A DNA stretch of 64,000 nucleotides from Clostridia bacterium (GCA_017441385.1 JAFRXY010000090.1:30392-94391), one strand, 5' to 3'; positions 34,090 through 42,901 are shown, numbered from the stretch's first letter. A program made the numbers and translations. The notes: generated from the letters alone by a model not told the origin.

Positions 34090-34818
34090 ATGTCAAAATA
34101 CACGACAGGAGAGATCGCAAAGCTCTGCGGTGTGACCGTCAGGACGGTGCAGTACTATGACACAAGGGGCATCCTTGTGCCGGCGGAATTATCCGAAGGA
34201 GGCAGGCGGCTTTATTCCGAGAATGATCTCAAACGCATGAAGATCATCTGCTTCCTGAGGGACTTGGGACTTCCTCTGGATTCCATTTCCCAGATGCTCG
34301 CCGAGGACGATCCGGGCAGCGTCATATCATTGCTTCTGGAGCAGCAGGAACAGACGCTCAGGGAGGAAATCGGTGAGCGGAAGGAAAAGCTGGACAAACT
34401 GGAATCGCTCCGGCGCGATCTCCGCGACGTGGAAAAGATCTCTTTTGAATCCATCGGCGACATAGCCTACACAATGACCAACAAGAAAAAACTTTGGAAA
34501 ATGCGTGCCGTGATGCTGAGCACAGGCATTCCCGTCACCCTGCTGCAATGGGCCGCCATCCTTCTGTGGATGACAAAGGGTTGGTGGTGGCTATTCGTAC
34601 TCTGGGCAGCGGTTGCGATTCCGTGGGGAATTCTGATTTCCAAATACTACTACGACCATACGGCCTATCTCTGTCCGCAGTGCCACACGGTATTCACACC
34701 GACCTTCAAGGAGATGTTCTTTGCGCGGCATACGCCTTCCACACGCAAGCTGACCTGCACTTCCTGCGGACATCACGGGTTTTGCGTGGAGGTCGCGAAA
34801 GAAGAAAAGAAAGACTAA
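34090..34818 (+). CDS. Membrane-anchored MerR-family regulator with zinc ribbon
   Basis: A 242-residue protein. Residues 1-70 are a MerR helix-turn-helix (YTTGEIAKLCGVTVRTVQYY, RRLYSENDLKRMK), followed by a coiled-coil (about 82-118). Two hydrophobic helices (about 140-180) and a C-terminal zinc ribbon (CPQC ... CTSC) follow, which is unusual because MerR proteins are normally soluble. It could sense envelope stress or a membrane-active drug and switch on the ABC exporter genes behind it. The ATG is 8 bases after AAAGGAGG; an earlier GTG overlaps the RBS. Confidence 0.88.
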   Translation: MSKYTTGEIAKLCGVTVRTVQYYDTRGILVPAELSEGGRRLYSENDLKRMKIICFLRDLGLPLDSISQMLAEDDPGSVISLLLEQQEQTLREEIGERKEKLDKLESLRRDLRDVEKISFESIGDIAYTMTNKKKLWKMRAVMLSTGIPVTLLQWAAILLWMTKGWWWLFVLWAAVAIPWGILISKYYYDHTAYLCPQCHTVFTPTFKEMFFARHTPSTRKLTCTSCGHHGFCVEVAKEEKKD

Positions 34819-34843
34819 TTCCAACACACAGGAGGTTTAACCT

Positions 34844-35059
34844 ATGAACATGAATTTTGACCCATTAACGGAATATCTTCCCCTGCTGCTGCCGCTGCTG
34901 GTGGCGGAGCTTGCCCTTTTCGTCTGGGCGCTGGTGCATGTCCTCACCCACAAGACCTACAAGCACGGCAACCGCGTGCTGTGGCTGATCGTGGTCATCG
35001 TCATGATGAATTTCGTGGGGCCGATACTCTACTTCATTCTGGGAAAAGAGGACGAATAA
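34844..35059 (+). CDS. Small membrane protein with PLDc_N domain
   Basis: A 71-residue protein with two membrane helices (about 9-31 and 45-65), a pattern known as the phospholipase D-nuclease N-terminal (PLDc_N) domain; the VLWLIVVIVMMNFVGPILYF stretch is typical. Alone, without a phospholipase domain, it often accompanies ABC exporters for antimicrobial peptide resistance. RBS GGAGG lies 8 bases upstream; the ABC gene starts 3 bp after its stop. Confidence 0.88.
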   Translation: MNMNFDPLTEYLPLLLPLLVAELALFVWALVHVLTHKTYKHGNRVLWLIVVIVMMNFVGPILYFILGKEDE

Positions 35060-35062
35060 TTC

Positions 35063-35965
35063 ATGACAAACGTGCTTGAAATTTCCGGGCTGCGCAAGCG
35101 CTTCGGCAGCAAGCAGGTGCTCAGCGACGTGACGCTCTCGGTGCCGGAAAGCTGCGTGTTCGGGTTCGTGGGACGCAACGGCGCGGGCAAGACCACCACA
35201 ATGAAATCCATTATCGGTCTGCTGAAACCCGACGGCGGCGAAATCTCGATCTGCGGCGAAAAGGTCACCTTCGGCGGCACAAAAACCAACCGCTTCATCG
35301 GCTACCTGCCCGACGTGCCGGAATTCTACGGCTACATGACCGCGCGGGAATACCTGTCGCTCTGCGGCAGGGTCGCCAGAATGAAGCCTTCGGAAATCAA
35401 AGACCGCACGGACGAGCTTCTCGAACTGGTGGGACTTGCGGACGAAAAGCACCGCGTCAAGGGCTATTCCCGCGGCATGAAACAGCGTCTGGGCATCGCG
35501 CAGGCGCTCATCAACCGCCCCAAGCTGCTGATCTGCGACGAGCCGACTTCCGCCCTCGATCCCGTGGGACGCAGGGAGATTCTCGACATATTGAAGGACG
35601 CGGGCAAGCAGACCTCCGTCTTTTTCTCCACCCACATTCTCACCGACGTGGAGAGAATCTGCGACCGCGTCGCCTTTCTGGAAGGGGGCAGGATCGTTCT
35701 CTGCGGGGATATTGACGAGATCAGGAAGAAACGCGCCGACACGGCTGTGGAAGTGCTGCCGGAAAGCCCTTCCGACGCGGCTTTGCTGGCAGAGCAATTT
35801 CCGTCCGGAAAAGTAACCGACGGATGCTTTGTACTGAAAAGCGCTTCTCAGCAGGACGCGGAAGAACTGATGCAATTCATACTGGAAAGACATCTGTCTG
35901 TCATCCGCTTTGAGCGCAGGGAACCTGATCTGGAAAATATGTTCATGGAGGTGATCGGCGAATGA
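35063..35965 (+). CDS. ABC transporter ATP-binding protein
   Basis: A 300-residue ATPase subunit of a drug/antimicrobial-peptide type exporter. Walker A is GRNGAGKTTT, the signature is YSRGMKQRLG, Walker B is KLLICDEPTSALD and the H-loop lies in VFFSTHIL. After the ATPase core (about 1-225) is a roughly 75-residue C-terminal domain common in bacitracin/gallidermin-type exporters. It partners the permease whose start overlaps its stop by 4 bp. Confidence 0.95.
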   Translation: MTNVLEISGLRKRFGSKQVLSDVTLSVPESCVFGFVGRNGAGKTTTMKSIIGLLKPDGGEISICGEKVTFGGTKTNRFIGYLPDVPEFYGYMTAREYLSLCGRVARMKPSEIKDRTDELLELVGLADEKHRVKGYSRGMKQRLGIAQALINRPKLLICDEPTSALDPVGRREILDILKDAGKQTSVFFSTHILTDVERICDRVAFLEGGRIVLCGDIDEIRKKRADTAVEVLPESPSDAALLAEQFPSGKVTDGCFVLKSASQQDAEELMQFILERHLSVIRFERREPDLENMFMEVIGE

Positions 35966-36741
35966 ACGGTATCAGAAACTTTTTCACCTTCACCGGCAAG
36001 GAGCTGCTGGAACTTCGCCGGAGCGGTCGTCTGCTGGTCTTCCTCATTATCTTCGTCCTCTTCGGCATCATGAATCCCGCCGTGGCTAAGCTCACGCCGT
36101 GGCTCTATGAATCCATGGCGGAATCGCTGGAGGCCTCCGGCCTTACCGTCACGGAGTACAATGTCACCGCGATGGATTCATGGGTGCAGTTCTTCAAGAA
36201 TATGCCGATGGCTATGCTGGTCGTGCTGCTGATTTTCGGCGGAATCTTCACCTCGGAATATGCCAAGGGCACGCTCATTCCGCTGCTCTCCAAGGGCTTG
36301 CGGAGAAACGCCGTCAATGCGGCGAAAACCTTCACCATGCTGCTGGTCTGGAGCGTCGGCTATTGGATGAGCTACGCTATCACTTACTACTACACCGACT
36401 ATTACTGGGACAATTCCGTGGTGAAACATTACGCCTTTGCCGCTTTCGGACTGTGGCTCTTCGGGGCGCTGCTGCTCTGCTGCATTTCCTTCTTTTCTTC
36501 CTTCGCCGGTTCCACCGCGCAGGTGCTGCTCGGCGTCGGAGCGGTCTATATCGCCCTCAATCTCCTGCTTATGGTCGGAACGGTCAGGGAATACCTGCCA
36601 TCCTTCCTCACGCAGAGCGGCGATCTGCTCACCGGACAGGCGCAGCCTTCGGATTATTTCACCGCGCTTCTCGTCGCGGCGGTTGCTTCCGTCGCCTTGC
36701 TGATTGCATCCGTTCCGATTACCGCCAAAAGACGGGTGTGA
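35962..36741 (+). CDS. ABC-2 type transporter permease
   Basis: A 259-residue integral membrane protein with about six hydrophobic helices in the ABC-2 pattern, with a large extracytoplasmic loop near residues 40-75 between the first two and the conserved GGIFTSEYAKGTLIPLLSKG coupling segment after the second. It is the membrane half of the exporter encoded by the preceding gene (ATGA overlap). The transported compound is unknown; the MerR/PLDc_N context points to efflux of a membrane-active agent. A strong terminator follows. Confidence 0.9.
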   Translation: MNGIRNFFTFTGKELLELRRSGRLLVFLIIFVLFGIMNPAVAKLTPWLYESMAESLEASGLTVTEYNVTAMDSWVQFFKNMPMAMLVVLLIFGGIFTSEYAKGTLIPLLSKGLRRNAVNAAKTFTMLLVWSVGYWMSYAITYYYTDYYWDNSVVKHYAFAAFGLWLFGALLLCCISFFSSFAGSTAQVLLGVGAVYIALNLLLMVGTVREYLPSFLTQSGDLLTGQAQPSDYFTALLVAAVASVALLIASVPITAKRRV

Positions 36742-36762
36742 TTATTTTCTCTTACATGCGAA

Positions 36763-36798
36763 AACTCCTTGCCGCGATCAGGCGGCAGGGAGTTTTTT
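36763..36798 (+). terminator. Terminator of the MerR-ABC operon
   Basis: AACTCCTTGCCGC pairs with GCGGCAGGGAGTT around a short loop and is followed by a run of T. Beyond it, up to the next gene, lies only the dispersed hairpin repeat. Confidence 0.88.
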
Positions 36799-36879
36799 GC
36801 ATTATTTTGGGGACGGGGCAAGGGAGTGTCGTTTGCTTTACCTTTTCTGCTGCGCCCGGGTGAATCTTTTTCCGGGTGT

Positions 36880-37040
36880 ATCGCAGCGAAGGGGCGCTGC
36901 CCCTGTTTTTCCGCTTTTCAAGCGAAAAAAGCTACCCCGGCAGGACTCTGTCCTGCACCTGCCAGGGACCAGTGGGCCCCTGGACCCCGCGCTCGCATTC
37001 GCTCGCTAATTATTCGCTGCGCTTTGCTTTTTTTCTTTTG
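36880..37040 (-). repeat. Dispersed hairpin-array repeat, copy B
   Basis: This second copy shares with the copy at 3.2 kb a GC-rich chain of small hairpins (AGGGGC/GCCCCT, a CGCTT/AAGCG stem, GCAGGA-CTCTG-TCCTGC, CCAGGG...CCCTGG), the line CTCGCATTCGCTCGCTAATTA and a T-rich end. As there, its T-rich end abuts the 3' end of a minus-strand gene, so it would be transcribed as that gene's 3' UTR. Short ORFs across it share a spurious GPG-SLAG-GQSP translation. Confidence 0.8.
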
Positions 37041-37044
37041 CCTA

Positions 37045-38388
37045 TTACAGATTATTGCCGCGCGTGATGATACGGCTCCATTCCACCGGGCCGATCGCAC
37101 CGTTCTGCTCGATGTCGAGCTGCCGCTGCAAGGCAAGCACCGCGTTTCTTGTCGCTTCGTCGAAGGTGCCGGTCACATTGACCTGCGGAATCTGCGGGTC
37201 GGTCTGGGAGATGATGTTGAGGTACCGCTGAATGATGGTGACGCTCTCGCCGGTGTCCCCGAACACAAGGAACCGTCCGGGATAGGGTTCGCCGATGGCG
37301 CTCTGGTAATTCGCCGGCAGCTCGCTCACTGCCGCGCGGTAGGCTCTTTCCACCTCGCCGAAGGTCTGCCTTCCCGCAATGCCGTCCACCGTCAGCCCGT
37401 AGAGCTTCTGGAATGTGAAAACCGCGTCGCGGGTCTGTTCCCCGAAGTAGCCGGTGATGGGAATGGGCGGCAGTTCCGGAAAGAAATAGCCCAGAAAGGC
37501 GAGATAATATTGCAGCGCCTCCACGTCCACGCCGCTGTCCCCCAGCCGGAGCGACCGGGTGTACTTTCTCTCCACCTCGGAGATTTCCAGCCCTTCGCCG
37601 GTGATGTCGGAGAGCCGCTTGACCGCCGCGTAAATCTGCTTGATCTTGTACCACGTCGCCTTTCCCACCACGCCGTCGGGTTCCAGATTGAAGATATTCT
37701 GGAAGGCCGTCACCGCCCGTTCGGTTTCAAAATCATACACGCCTGTCAGGCTGCTGATTCTCGGCAGAGCGGGATAATTCAGGGCGATGCGGTTCAGCTC
37801 CCGCTTGATGATCAGCACGTCGTCGCCGAAGGATCCCCTTCTCAACGGAACGCCCGGATAGGAAGGGGTATTGTTTCCCACTGCCGCGTCCATGACGAGC
37901 CGGATATTGTCGCCGTAGTAATACTGCAATATCTGAAAAGCGTTCATTCCCTGCTCGGCGAGACGAACCGTTCCCCACTGGGAAAGACCGCTGCACTGGA
38001 CGTAAACGCCGTCACAGAACTGGGCATACAGCGGCACGATACTGCCGTTGCGCACGATGTAATTGTTGAAGATTTCGTCCACGATCTCGCTGATATTGCC
38101 AAAAATCTCCCCGTCCGGCTGAAATGCCTGATCGTAGAGGGTGTTATTGGTAATATCAAAGTCGTAGCCCCGGCTGGGGTAGTATTCGGTGTAAATGCGG
38201 TTGAGGGCAAAGGTAATCTGCGCCAGAATATTCGCCCGCAGCGCCGCCTCCGGCCAGTTGGGGTAAATCTCGTTGGAAGCGACGTTCTTGATGTACTCGG
38301 TGAAGCTGACCGTGACGTTTTCAGCCTGTTCATTCGGCGCGCCGAGGTGAACCGTAACGGTCTGCGGAATGATGGGCAATGTCGGCAT
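37045..38388 (-). CDS. SpoIID-like and triple peptidoglycan-binding domain protein
   Basis: A 447-residue protein without a classical signal peptide. About residues 25-160 resemble the SpoIID/LytB fold (YIKNVASNEIYPNWPEAALR, CSGLSQWGT). Three peptidoglycan_binding_1 repeats follow, each with the D/G-x-x-T-x-x-A-V-x-x-FQ pattern: ETERAVTAFQNIF, QTRDAVFTFQKLY and EATRNAVLALQRQL. In Clostridia such proteins are often tied to spore cortex or wall remodelling; the catalytic state of the SpoIID part was not established. It abuts the small gene upstream with no gap, and a dispersed hairpin repeat forms its 3' flank. Confidence 0.8.
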   Translation of the reverse strand: MPTLPIIPQTVTVHLGAPNEQAENVTVSFTEYIKNVASNEIYPNWPEAALRANILAQITFALNRIYTEYYPSRGYDFDITNNTLYDQAFQPDGEIFGNISEIVDEIFNNYIVRNGSIVPLYAQFCDGVYVQCSGLSQWGTVRLAEQGMNAFQILQYYYGDNIRLVMDAAVGNNTPSYPGVPLRRGSFGDDVLIIKRELNRIALNYPALPRISSLTGVYDFETERAVTAFQNIFNLEPDGVVGKATWYKIKQIYAAVKRLSDITGEGLEISEVERKYTRSLRLGDSGVDVEALQYYLAFLGYFFPELPPIPITGYFGEQTRDAVFTFQKLYGLTVDGIAGRQTFGEVERAYRAAVSELPANYQSAIGEPYPGRFLVFGDTGESVTIIQRYLNIISQTDPQIPQVNVTGTFDEATRNAVLALQRQLDIEQNGAIGPVEWSRIITRGNNL

Positions 38389-38817
38389 TTATCTCCCCTC
38401 CGTCATCTGATTTACCGGTGTGAGCGAGAGCGGAAGTATCGTTTCAATGCGGTCATACACCGTGACCACCTTGTCAATGACCGATTGAAAGGACGGGTGA
38501 AAGAGCGACACCAGATACTGCGCCTCATCCTTGTCGGAAGTTTTGGGATTGAGGACGGTATCGACCACACGGGTGGGGAGCACCATGTTGTCCACAATTC
38601 CGGAGGAATTGGTCGTATCGCTGTAGAGCAGGTAGCGCACGCCGTTGTGAATCACCGCTACGTCTACTTCCACCCCTCTCACCGGGAAGGCTTCATAAGC
38701 CGCGCTGATCTGCACCTTCAGGGTACCTCTGCCGGGATAGCTGCTGATGTAATCTTCGTATTCCGGCACAAAGGGTGAAACACCTCGCTGACGCTGGGGT
38801 TCGGGAATATTGTTCAT
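38389..38817 (-). CDS. Small beta-sandwich-like protein paired with the SpoIID/PG-binding gene
   Basis: A 142-residue protein. The part from about residue 25 (GRGTLKVQISAAYEAFPVRGV, then VAVIHNGVRYLLYSDTTNSSG) looks like a carboxypeptidase-regulatory or transthyretin-like beta sandwich. There is no signal peptide. It begins at the ATG 10 bases after AAAGGAG and ends right next to the start of the peptidoglycan-binding gene, so the two are translationally linked and probably act together. Function unknown. Confidence 0.75.
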   Translation of the reverse strand: MNNIPEPQRQRGVSPFVPEYEDYISSYPGRGTLKVQISAAYEAFPVRGVEVDVAVIHNGVRYLLYSDTTNSSGIVDNMVLPTRVVDTVLNPKTSDKDEAQYLVSLFHPSFQSVIDKVVTVYDRIETILPLSLTPVNQMTEGR

Positions 38818-38914
38818 ACTGATCGGACTCCTTTCAGGCGTTTTTTCAAGAGAATGAATCCCACTGCCGCCTGATAGTATGATATTCATTTTTCCCCAAC
38901 ATGTGCATACCGGA

Positions 38915-38954
38915 AAGAAAAAACCCATGCGGAATCCTGAAAATTCCACACGGG
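38915..38954 (-). terminator. Terminator after the GT2 gene
   Basis: Minus strand: CCCGTGTGGAAT pairs with ATTCCGCATGGG and TTTTTTCTTT follows, 11 bp past the stop codon. Confidence 0.88.
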
Positions 38955-38964
38955 CGTAAAATCA

Positions 38965-39903
38965 TTATTTCGCTCTGCTGTCTTGGCTGAAATTGGTTTC
39001 GTCCAGCAGATAATGCGGACGGCGCTTGACTTCGTAATAAATCCTTCCCACATACTCCCCGATAATGCCGATGGAAATGAGCTGCACCCCCCCAAAGAAG
39101 CAGATGGTGAATATTGTGGTAAAATATCCCGGCATGTCGATGCCCTTGAAGATAATACCCACAAAAAGAAAGATCAGATAAACCAAGCTGAGCAGAATCG
39201 CAAAGGCGCCAATGAAAAAACAGAATCGCAGCGGCTTGTTGTTGAAGGAAAGCACTCCGTCCACCCCGTACCGCACCAGCGACCGGAAATTCCACTTGCT
39301 CTCCCCCGCCGCCCTGCTGCGGTTTTTGTAATGGATGATTTTTTCCTTAAATCCTATCCACGAGAAAAGCCCCTTGGAAAAGCGGTTGTATTCATGCATG
39401 GTCAGAAGGGCATTCAGCGCCTTGCGGCTGAGCATCCGGAAGTCGCCGATACCGTCGGTCAGTTCCACGTCGGTCAGCCTGTCCACCAGCCTGTAATAAG
39501 ACCGCGCGAAGAAACTGCCCAGCTTTTTGTCCCCCGTGCGGTCGCGCTGCGCGATAACCTGATCGTAGCCCTGTCGGGCGTATGCCAGCATTTGCCCGAT
39601 GAGCTGAGGAGGGTGCTGGAGGTCGGAGTCCATGATCACGGTATAGTCTCCGGAGGAATATTGCAGCCCCGCCAGCATAGCCGATTCCTTGCCGAAATTA
39701 CGGCTGAAGGCAATGTATCTCACATGCCCGTCCTTCTGAGCGAATTCTTTCAGAAGGTCGCGGGTGCCGTCTCGGCTGCCGTCGTCCACAAAAATCATCT
39801 CATAGTCGCCGGTCACCCCGCTCAGTTCGGCGGAAAGCTCATGGAATGTCATTGCCAGCACTTTTTCCTCGTTGTAGCAGGGAAGCACCACCGAAATCAG
39901 CAT
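38965..39903 (-). CDS. GT2-family glycosyltransferase (GtrB/DPM1-like, polyprenyl phosphate)
   Basis: A 312-residue membrane glycosyltransferase. The GT-A core runs from VVLPCYNEEKVLAMTFHEL with FVDDGSRDGT and MDSDLQHPPQ (D-x-D), and the acceptor-site region is QRDRTGDKKLGSFFARSYY. Two C-terminal helices (about 228-255 and 262-290) anchor it. Family members transfer glucose or a similar sugar to polyprenyl phosphate for later use outside the membrane. The start overlaps the HD gene by 7 bp. Confidence 0.93.
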   Translation of the reverse strand: MLISVVLPCYNEEKVLAMTFHELSAELSGVTGDYEMIFVDDGSRDGTRDLLKEFAQKDGHVRYIAFSRNFGKESAMLAGLQYSSGDYTVIMDSDLQHPPQLIGQMLAYARQGYDQVIAQRDRTGDKKLGSFFARSYYRLVDRLTDVELTDGIGDFRMLSRKALNALLTMHEYNRFSKGLFSWIGFKEKIIHYKNRSRAAGESKWNFRSLVRYGVDGVLSFNNKPLRFCFFIGAFAILLSLVYLIFLFVGIIFKGIDMPGYFTTIFTICFFGGVQLISIGIIGEYVGRIYYEVKRRPHYLLDETNFSQDSRAK

Positions 39904-40463
39904 ATTTTATAACCTGCCTCTCTCATCAGTTTTTCAAACATTTCCAGAAATTCCGTCTTTGTCTGCATACAGGCTCTTTCGCTGCCGGCAATCTCTATGT
40001 GTATCTCCGGCGGAGCATCATACAGCCTGTCGCCGTTGTAGAGCAGGAATTCATGATAAAGCATGCAGTCGTCGATGTCCCTGACTGCCGCCTCCTCACC
40101 GCCTGTTTCGCCCGGAATGCCGAACCGTTCCAGAATCCGCTCATGAAGCCGCTGCTCACATGCGCAGTAGTCGGGCAGCCGTCTTTTGAGCGGGCGGGTC
40201 ATATCGCCGATATAGGCCTCGGTTGCGTCGTGCAGCAGGCAGAGAAGACGCATTCTTGCCCCCATGCCGCGAGCCTCCGCCTCACGGGCGCAGTTGAGGC
40301 AGTGCCTTGCCACCGAATAAAACTCGCTGAAATGTCCGTTGGCACGGCAGATCAGGCTGAGCGAATGGGCAATGTCGTTGATGTCGATATCCCCCAGCTC
40401 CGGAGCCAGCGGGTCGAAGCTGCACCCTCCGATCGTGGTGATGCATATCTTGCTGGTTGCCAT
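39897..40463 (-). CDS. HD-domain phosphohydrolase
   Basis: A 188-residue protein with an HD metal-dependent hydrolase fold. Metal residues are seen in YSVARHCLNCA (first His) and LLCLLHDATEAYIGDM (HD pair), similar to YfbR-like 5'-nucleotidases. The actual substrate, a nucleotide or other phosphate, is not known. It lies between relA and the GT2 gene on the same strand; overlap with GT2 suggests cotranscription, though no functional link is obvious. Confidence 0.85.
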   Translation of the reverse strand: MATSKICITTIGGCSFDPLAPELGDIDINDIAHSLSLICRANGHFSEFYSVARHCLNCAREAEARGMGARMRLLCLLHDATEAYIGDMTRPLKRRLPDYCACEQRLHERILERFGIPGETGGEEAAVRDIDDCMLYHEFLLYNGDRLYDAPPEIHIEIAGSERACMQTKTEFLEMFEKLMREAGYKIC

Positions 40464-40562
40464 TTACTATCATTCCCCAATATTTGAAATTGAAACACGG
40501 AAGGTTCCGCCCTGAAAATATTTCCGGCGAAGCCTTCCGCATTCTTTGTAAAAAAATCTGAA

Positions 40563-42836
40563 TTATTCGATGCTCAGCACGCCGCTGATACGGGAGAGCT
40601 TGGAGGTGATCTGCGCCAGATGCTCCTTGCTGCTGACCGAAATGGTGGCCGTAATCATGGCGTTGTCGTCCTTCAGTTCGCGGGAATTGAGCATACTGAT
40701 GCTGATGTGCATCATGGAAAGCTGGGTAGTCACGTCGGCGAGCAGTCCCTTGCGGTTCAGGCAGAACAGGCGCAGGGTGGTCTTGAATTCACGGTAATTG
40801 GTGCTTTCACTCCAATACACTTTGATCCAGCGCTCAGGATTCTCGCATTTGGAGATATCTTCCGGCACGTTGGGGCAGCTTCTCTTATGCACCGACACGC
40901 CGAAGCCGCGTGTGATAAAGCCGATGATTTCATCGCCCGGCAGGGGATTGCAGCAGCGGGACATCTTGATCTGACAATTGTCAATGCCTTCCACCCGCAC
41001 GCCGGGATCGCCCTTGAAGGTCTTGTGTTCCTCCTCAATAAAATTACCTTCAATGCCCTGCAAACCCATGGGTTTGATGACGATTCTGGCGTAATCCTCG
41101 CGCAGACGGGGCATGAGCTTGGTAATGACGATCGCTCCGTAGCCGATGGCGGCGTAAAAATCGTCAATGCTGTCCTTGTGGGACTTGCGTATCTGCTCCT
41201 GCATGAATTCATCGAATTTGTCGTCCGGAATGATCAGACCGGCTCGTTTCATCTCCCGTTCGAATTCCGCCTTGCCTTCCTCGATGTTTTCCGCTCTGCG
41301 CTCGTTCTTGAACCATGAACGGATCTTGGTCTTGGCCTGACTGGTCTTGGCCATATTGAGCCAGTCGCGGCTGGGGCCGTTGGTAATTTCCTTGGTGGTC
41401 TGAATCTCGATTCTGTTGCCGGTATGCAGCACGGTGTTGAGCGGGACGATCCTTCCGTCGATCTTCGCTCCGATCATACGGTGCCCCACCTGACTGTGAA
41501 TGGAATAGGCGAAGTCGATGACCGTCGCGCCTCTGGGAAGAACCTTGATCTCCCCCTTCGGGGTAAAGACATAAATTTCCTCCGGCATGATGTCTTCCTT
41601 GATGACGTCGAGAACATCGGCGCTTTCGCTGTCCATCTGATCCTCGATCATCTTGCGTATCCATGACACGGTGTTTTCAAAGACCTTGTTGCCGCCTTCC
41701 GCTGCCATGCCGGTCTTGTACTTCCAGTGAGCCGCAACGCCGTATTCCGCCGTGAGATGCATATCCCGCGTGCGGATCTGCACTTCAAAGGGAACGGCAT
41801 TTTTGTTGGGATCGTCGCTCTTGCGGATAAAAGTGTTGTGCAGCGACTTATAGCCGTTGGACTTGGGCATGGCGATGTAATCCTTGAAGCGGCTTGGAAG
41901 AGGAGTGTAGGTCGTCTGCACCACACCGAGAGCGGCGTAACACTCTGTGACGGTATCAACGATGATGCGCACCGCGTATATATCATAGATATCCTCAAAG
42001 CTCTTGCCCTGCATGATCATCTTGTTGTAAATGCCGTGAACCGACTTGATTCGACCCGACAGTTCGGCGTTGGTAATATTATATTCGATCAGTTTTTCGC
42101 GAAGTTCCTCTTTGATTTCCTCAAGGAACGCATGACGGTCGGCCTGCTGCGCCGAAAGTCTTTCGCAGATTTCATTGTAGCCTATCGGGTCGAGATATCT
42201 CAGCGACAGATCCTCCAGTTCCTCCTTCACGGGACGGATACCCAATCTGTGAGCAAGAGGGGCATAGACTTCCAGTGTCTCGCGGGAAATGGTGCGCTGC
42301 TTCTGAGGGTACATGGCGCTGAGGGTGCGCATGTTGTTCAGACGGTCAGCCAGCTTGATAATCAGCACGCGGATGTCCTTGTTGGTGGCAATGAGCATGC
42401 GGCGCACGTTCTCGGACTGATGCTCTTCTTCGGTGTTGAATCCCAGCTTGCTCAGCTTGGTGAGTCCGTCAATGATCTGCGCGGTGGTACTTCCGAACGT
42501 CTTTTCAATCTCCTCCAGCGTAACGGGAGTGTCCTCCACCACGTCATGAAGGAGGGCGGCGACCACACTGTCGGTGTCCATCCCGAGCGATACAAGGATA
42601 TTGGCGACCGAAATCGGGTGAACGATGTACGGCTCTCCCGATTTGCGCTTCTGTCCGGCATGCGCCTTATTCGCAAAAAGATAGGCTTTTTCGATGGCGG
42701 CCATGTCGTAATCCTTGCCGCTTTTCGCTATGTTTGCCACCAGCACGTCGTAGGTCTGGTATGCTTCCACCACGTTATCCGTAAAATCTCTCTCGTTGAC
42801 ATCAGTTCTTGCGATGTCGTCATTTCCTTTCGTCAT
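40563..42836 (-). CDS. relA: Bifunctional (p)ppGpp synthetase/hydrolase (Rel)
   Basis: A 757-residue stringent-response enzyme. Order: HD hydrolase domain (HPISVANIL, LHDVVEDTPVT near residues 50-80), synthetase domain (RIKSVHGIYNKM, then YAVRIIV and the G-loop PLPSRFKDYIAMPKSNGYKS), TGS domain (EEIYVFTPKGEIKVLPRGA), a zinc/RIS region with CCNPLPGDEI, and a C-terminal ACT domain. Both catalytic halves look intact. The start is the ATG 8 bases after GGAGGG. A short hairpin with T-run lies directly before that RBS. No rRNA or dtd gene is adjacent. Confidence 0.97.
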   Translation of the reverse strand: MTKGNDDIARTDVNERDFTDNVVEAYQTYDVLVANIAKSGKDYDMAAIEKAYLFANKAHAGQKRKSGEPYIVHPISVANILVSLGMDTDSVVAALLHDVVEDTPVTLEEIEKTFGSTTAQIIDGLTKLSKLGFNTEEEHQSENVRRMLIATNKDIRVLIIKLADRLNNMRTLSAMYPQKQRTISRETLEVYAPLAHRLGIRPVKEELEDLSLRYLDPIGYNEICERLSAQQADRHAFLEEIKEELREKLIEYNITNAELSGRIKSVHGIYNKMIMQGKSFEDIYDIYAVRIIVDTVTECYAALGVVQTTYTPLPSRFKDYIAMPKSNGYKSLHNTFIRKSDDPNKNAVPFEVQIRTRDMHLTAEYGVAAHWKYKTGMAAEGGNKVFENTVSWIRKMIEDQMDSESADVLDVIKEDIMPEEIYVFTPKGEIKVLPRGATVIDFAYSIHSQVGHRMIGAKIDGRIVPLNTVLHTGNRIEIQTTKEITNGPSRDWLNMAKTSQAKTKIRSWFKNERRAENIEEGKAEFEREMKRAGLIIPDDKFDEFMQEQIRKSHKDSIDDFYAAIGYGAIVITKLMPRLREDYARIVIKPMGLQGIEGNFIEEEHKTFKGDPGVRVEGIDNCQIKMSRCCNPLPGDEIIGFITRGFGVSVHKRSCPNVPEDISKCENPERWIKVYWSESTNYREFKTTLRLFCLNRKGLLADVTTQLSMMHISISMLNSRELKDDNAMITATISVSSKEHLAQITSKLSRISGVLSIE

Positions 42837-42851
42837 ATGGTCTTCCCTCCT

Positions 42852-42873
42852 CAAAAACGGCCGATGGCCGTTG
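42852..42873 (-). terminator. Short hairpin between recJ and relA
   Basis: Minus strand: AACGGCC-ATC-GGCCGTT followed by T's, directly before the relA ribosome binding site. It could partly terminate recJ transcripts or reduce relA expression. Confidence 0.5.
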
Positions 42874-42901
42874 ATAGTTACTCAAAAATAAATATCAATA
42901 C

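Noticed and set aside
36769..38778. 669-residue plus-strand open frame
   Set aside because: Runs antisense to the SpoIID/PG-binding pair and through the repeat and a terminator; no protein family recognised.
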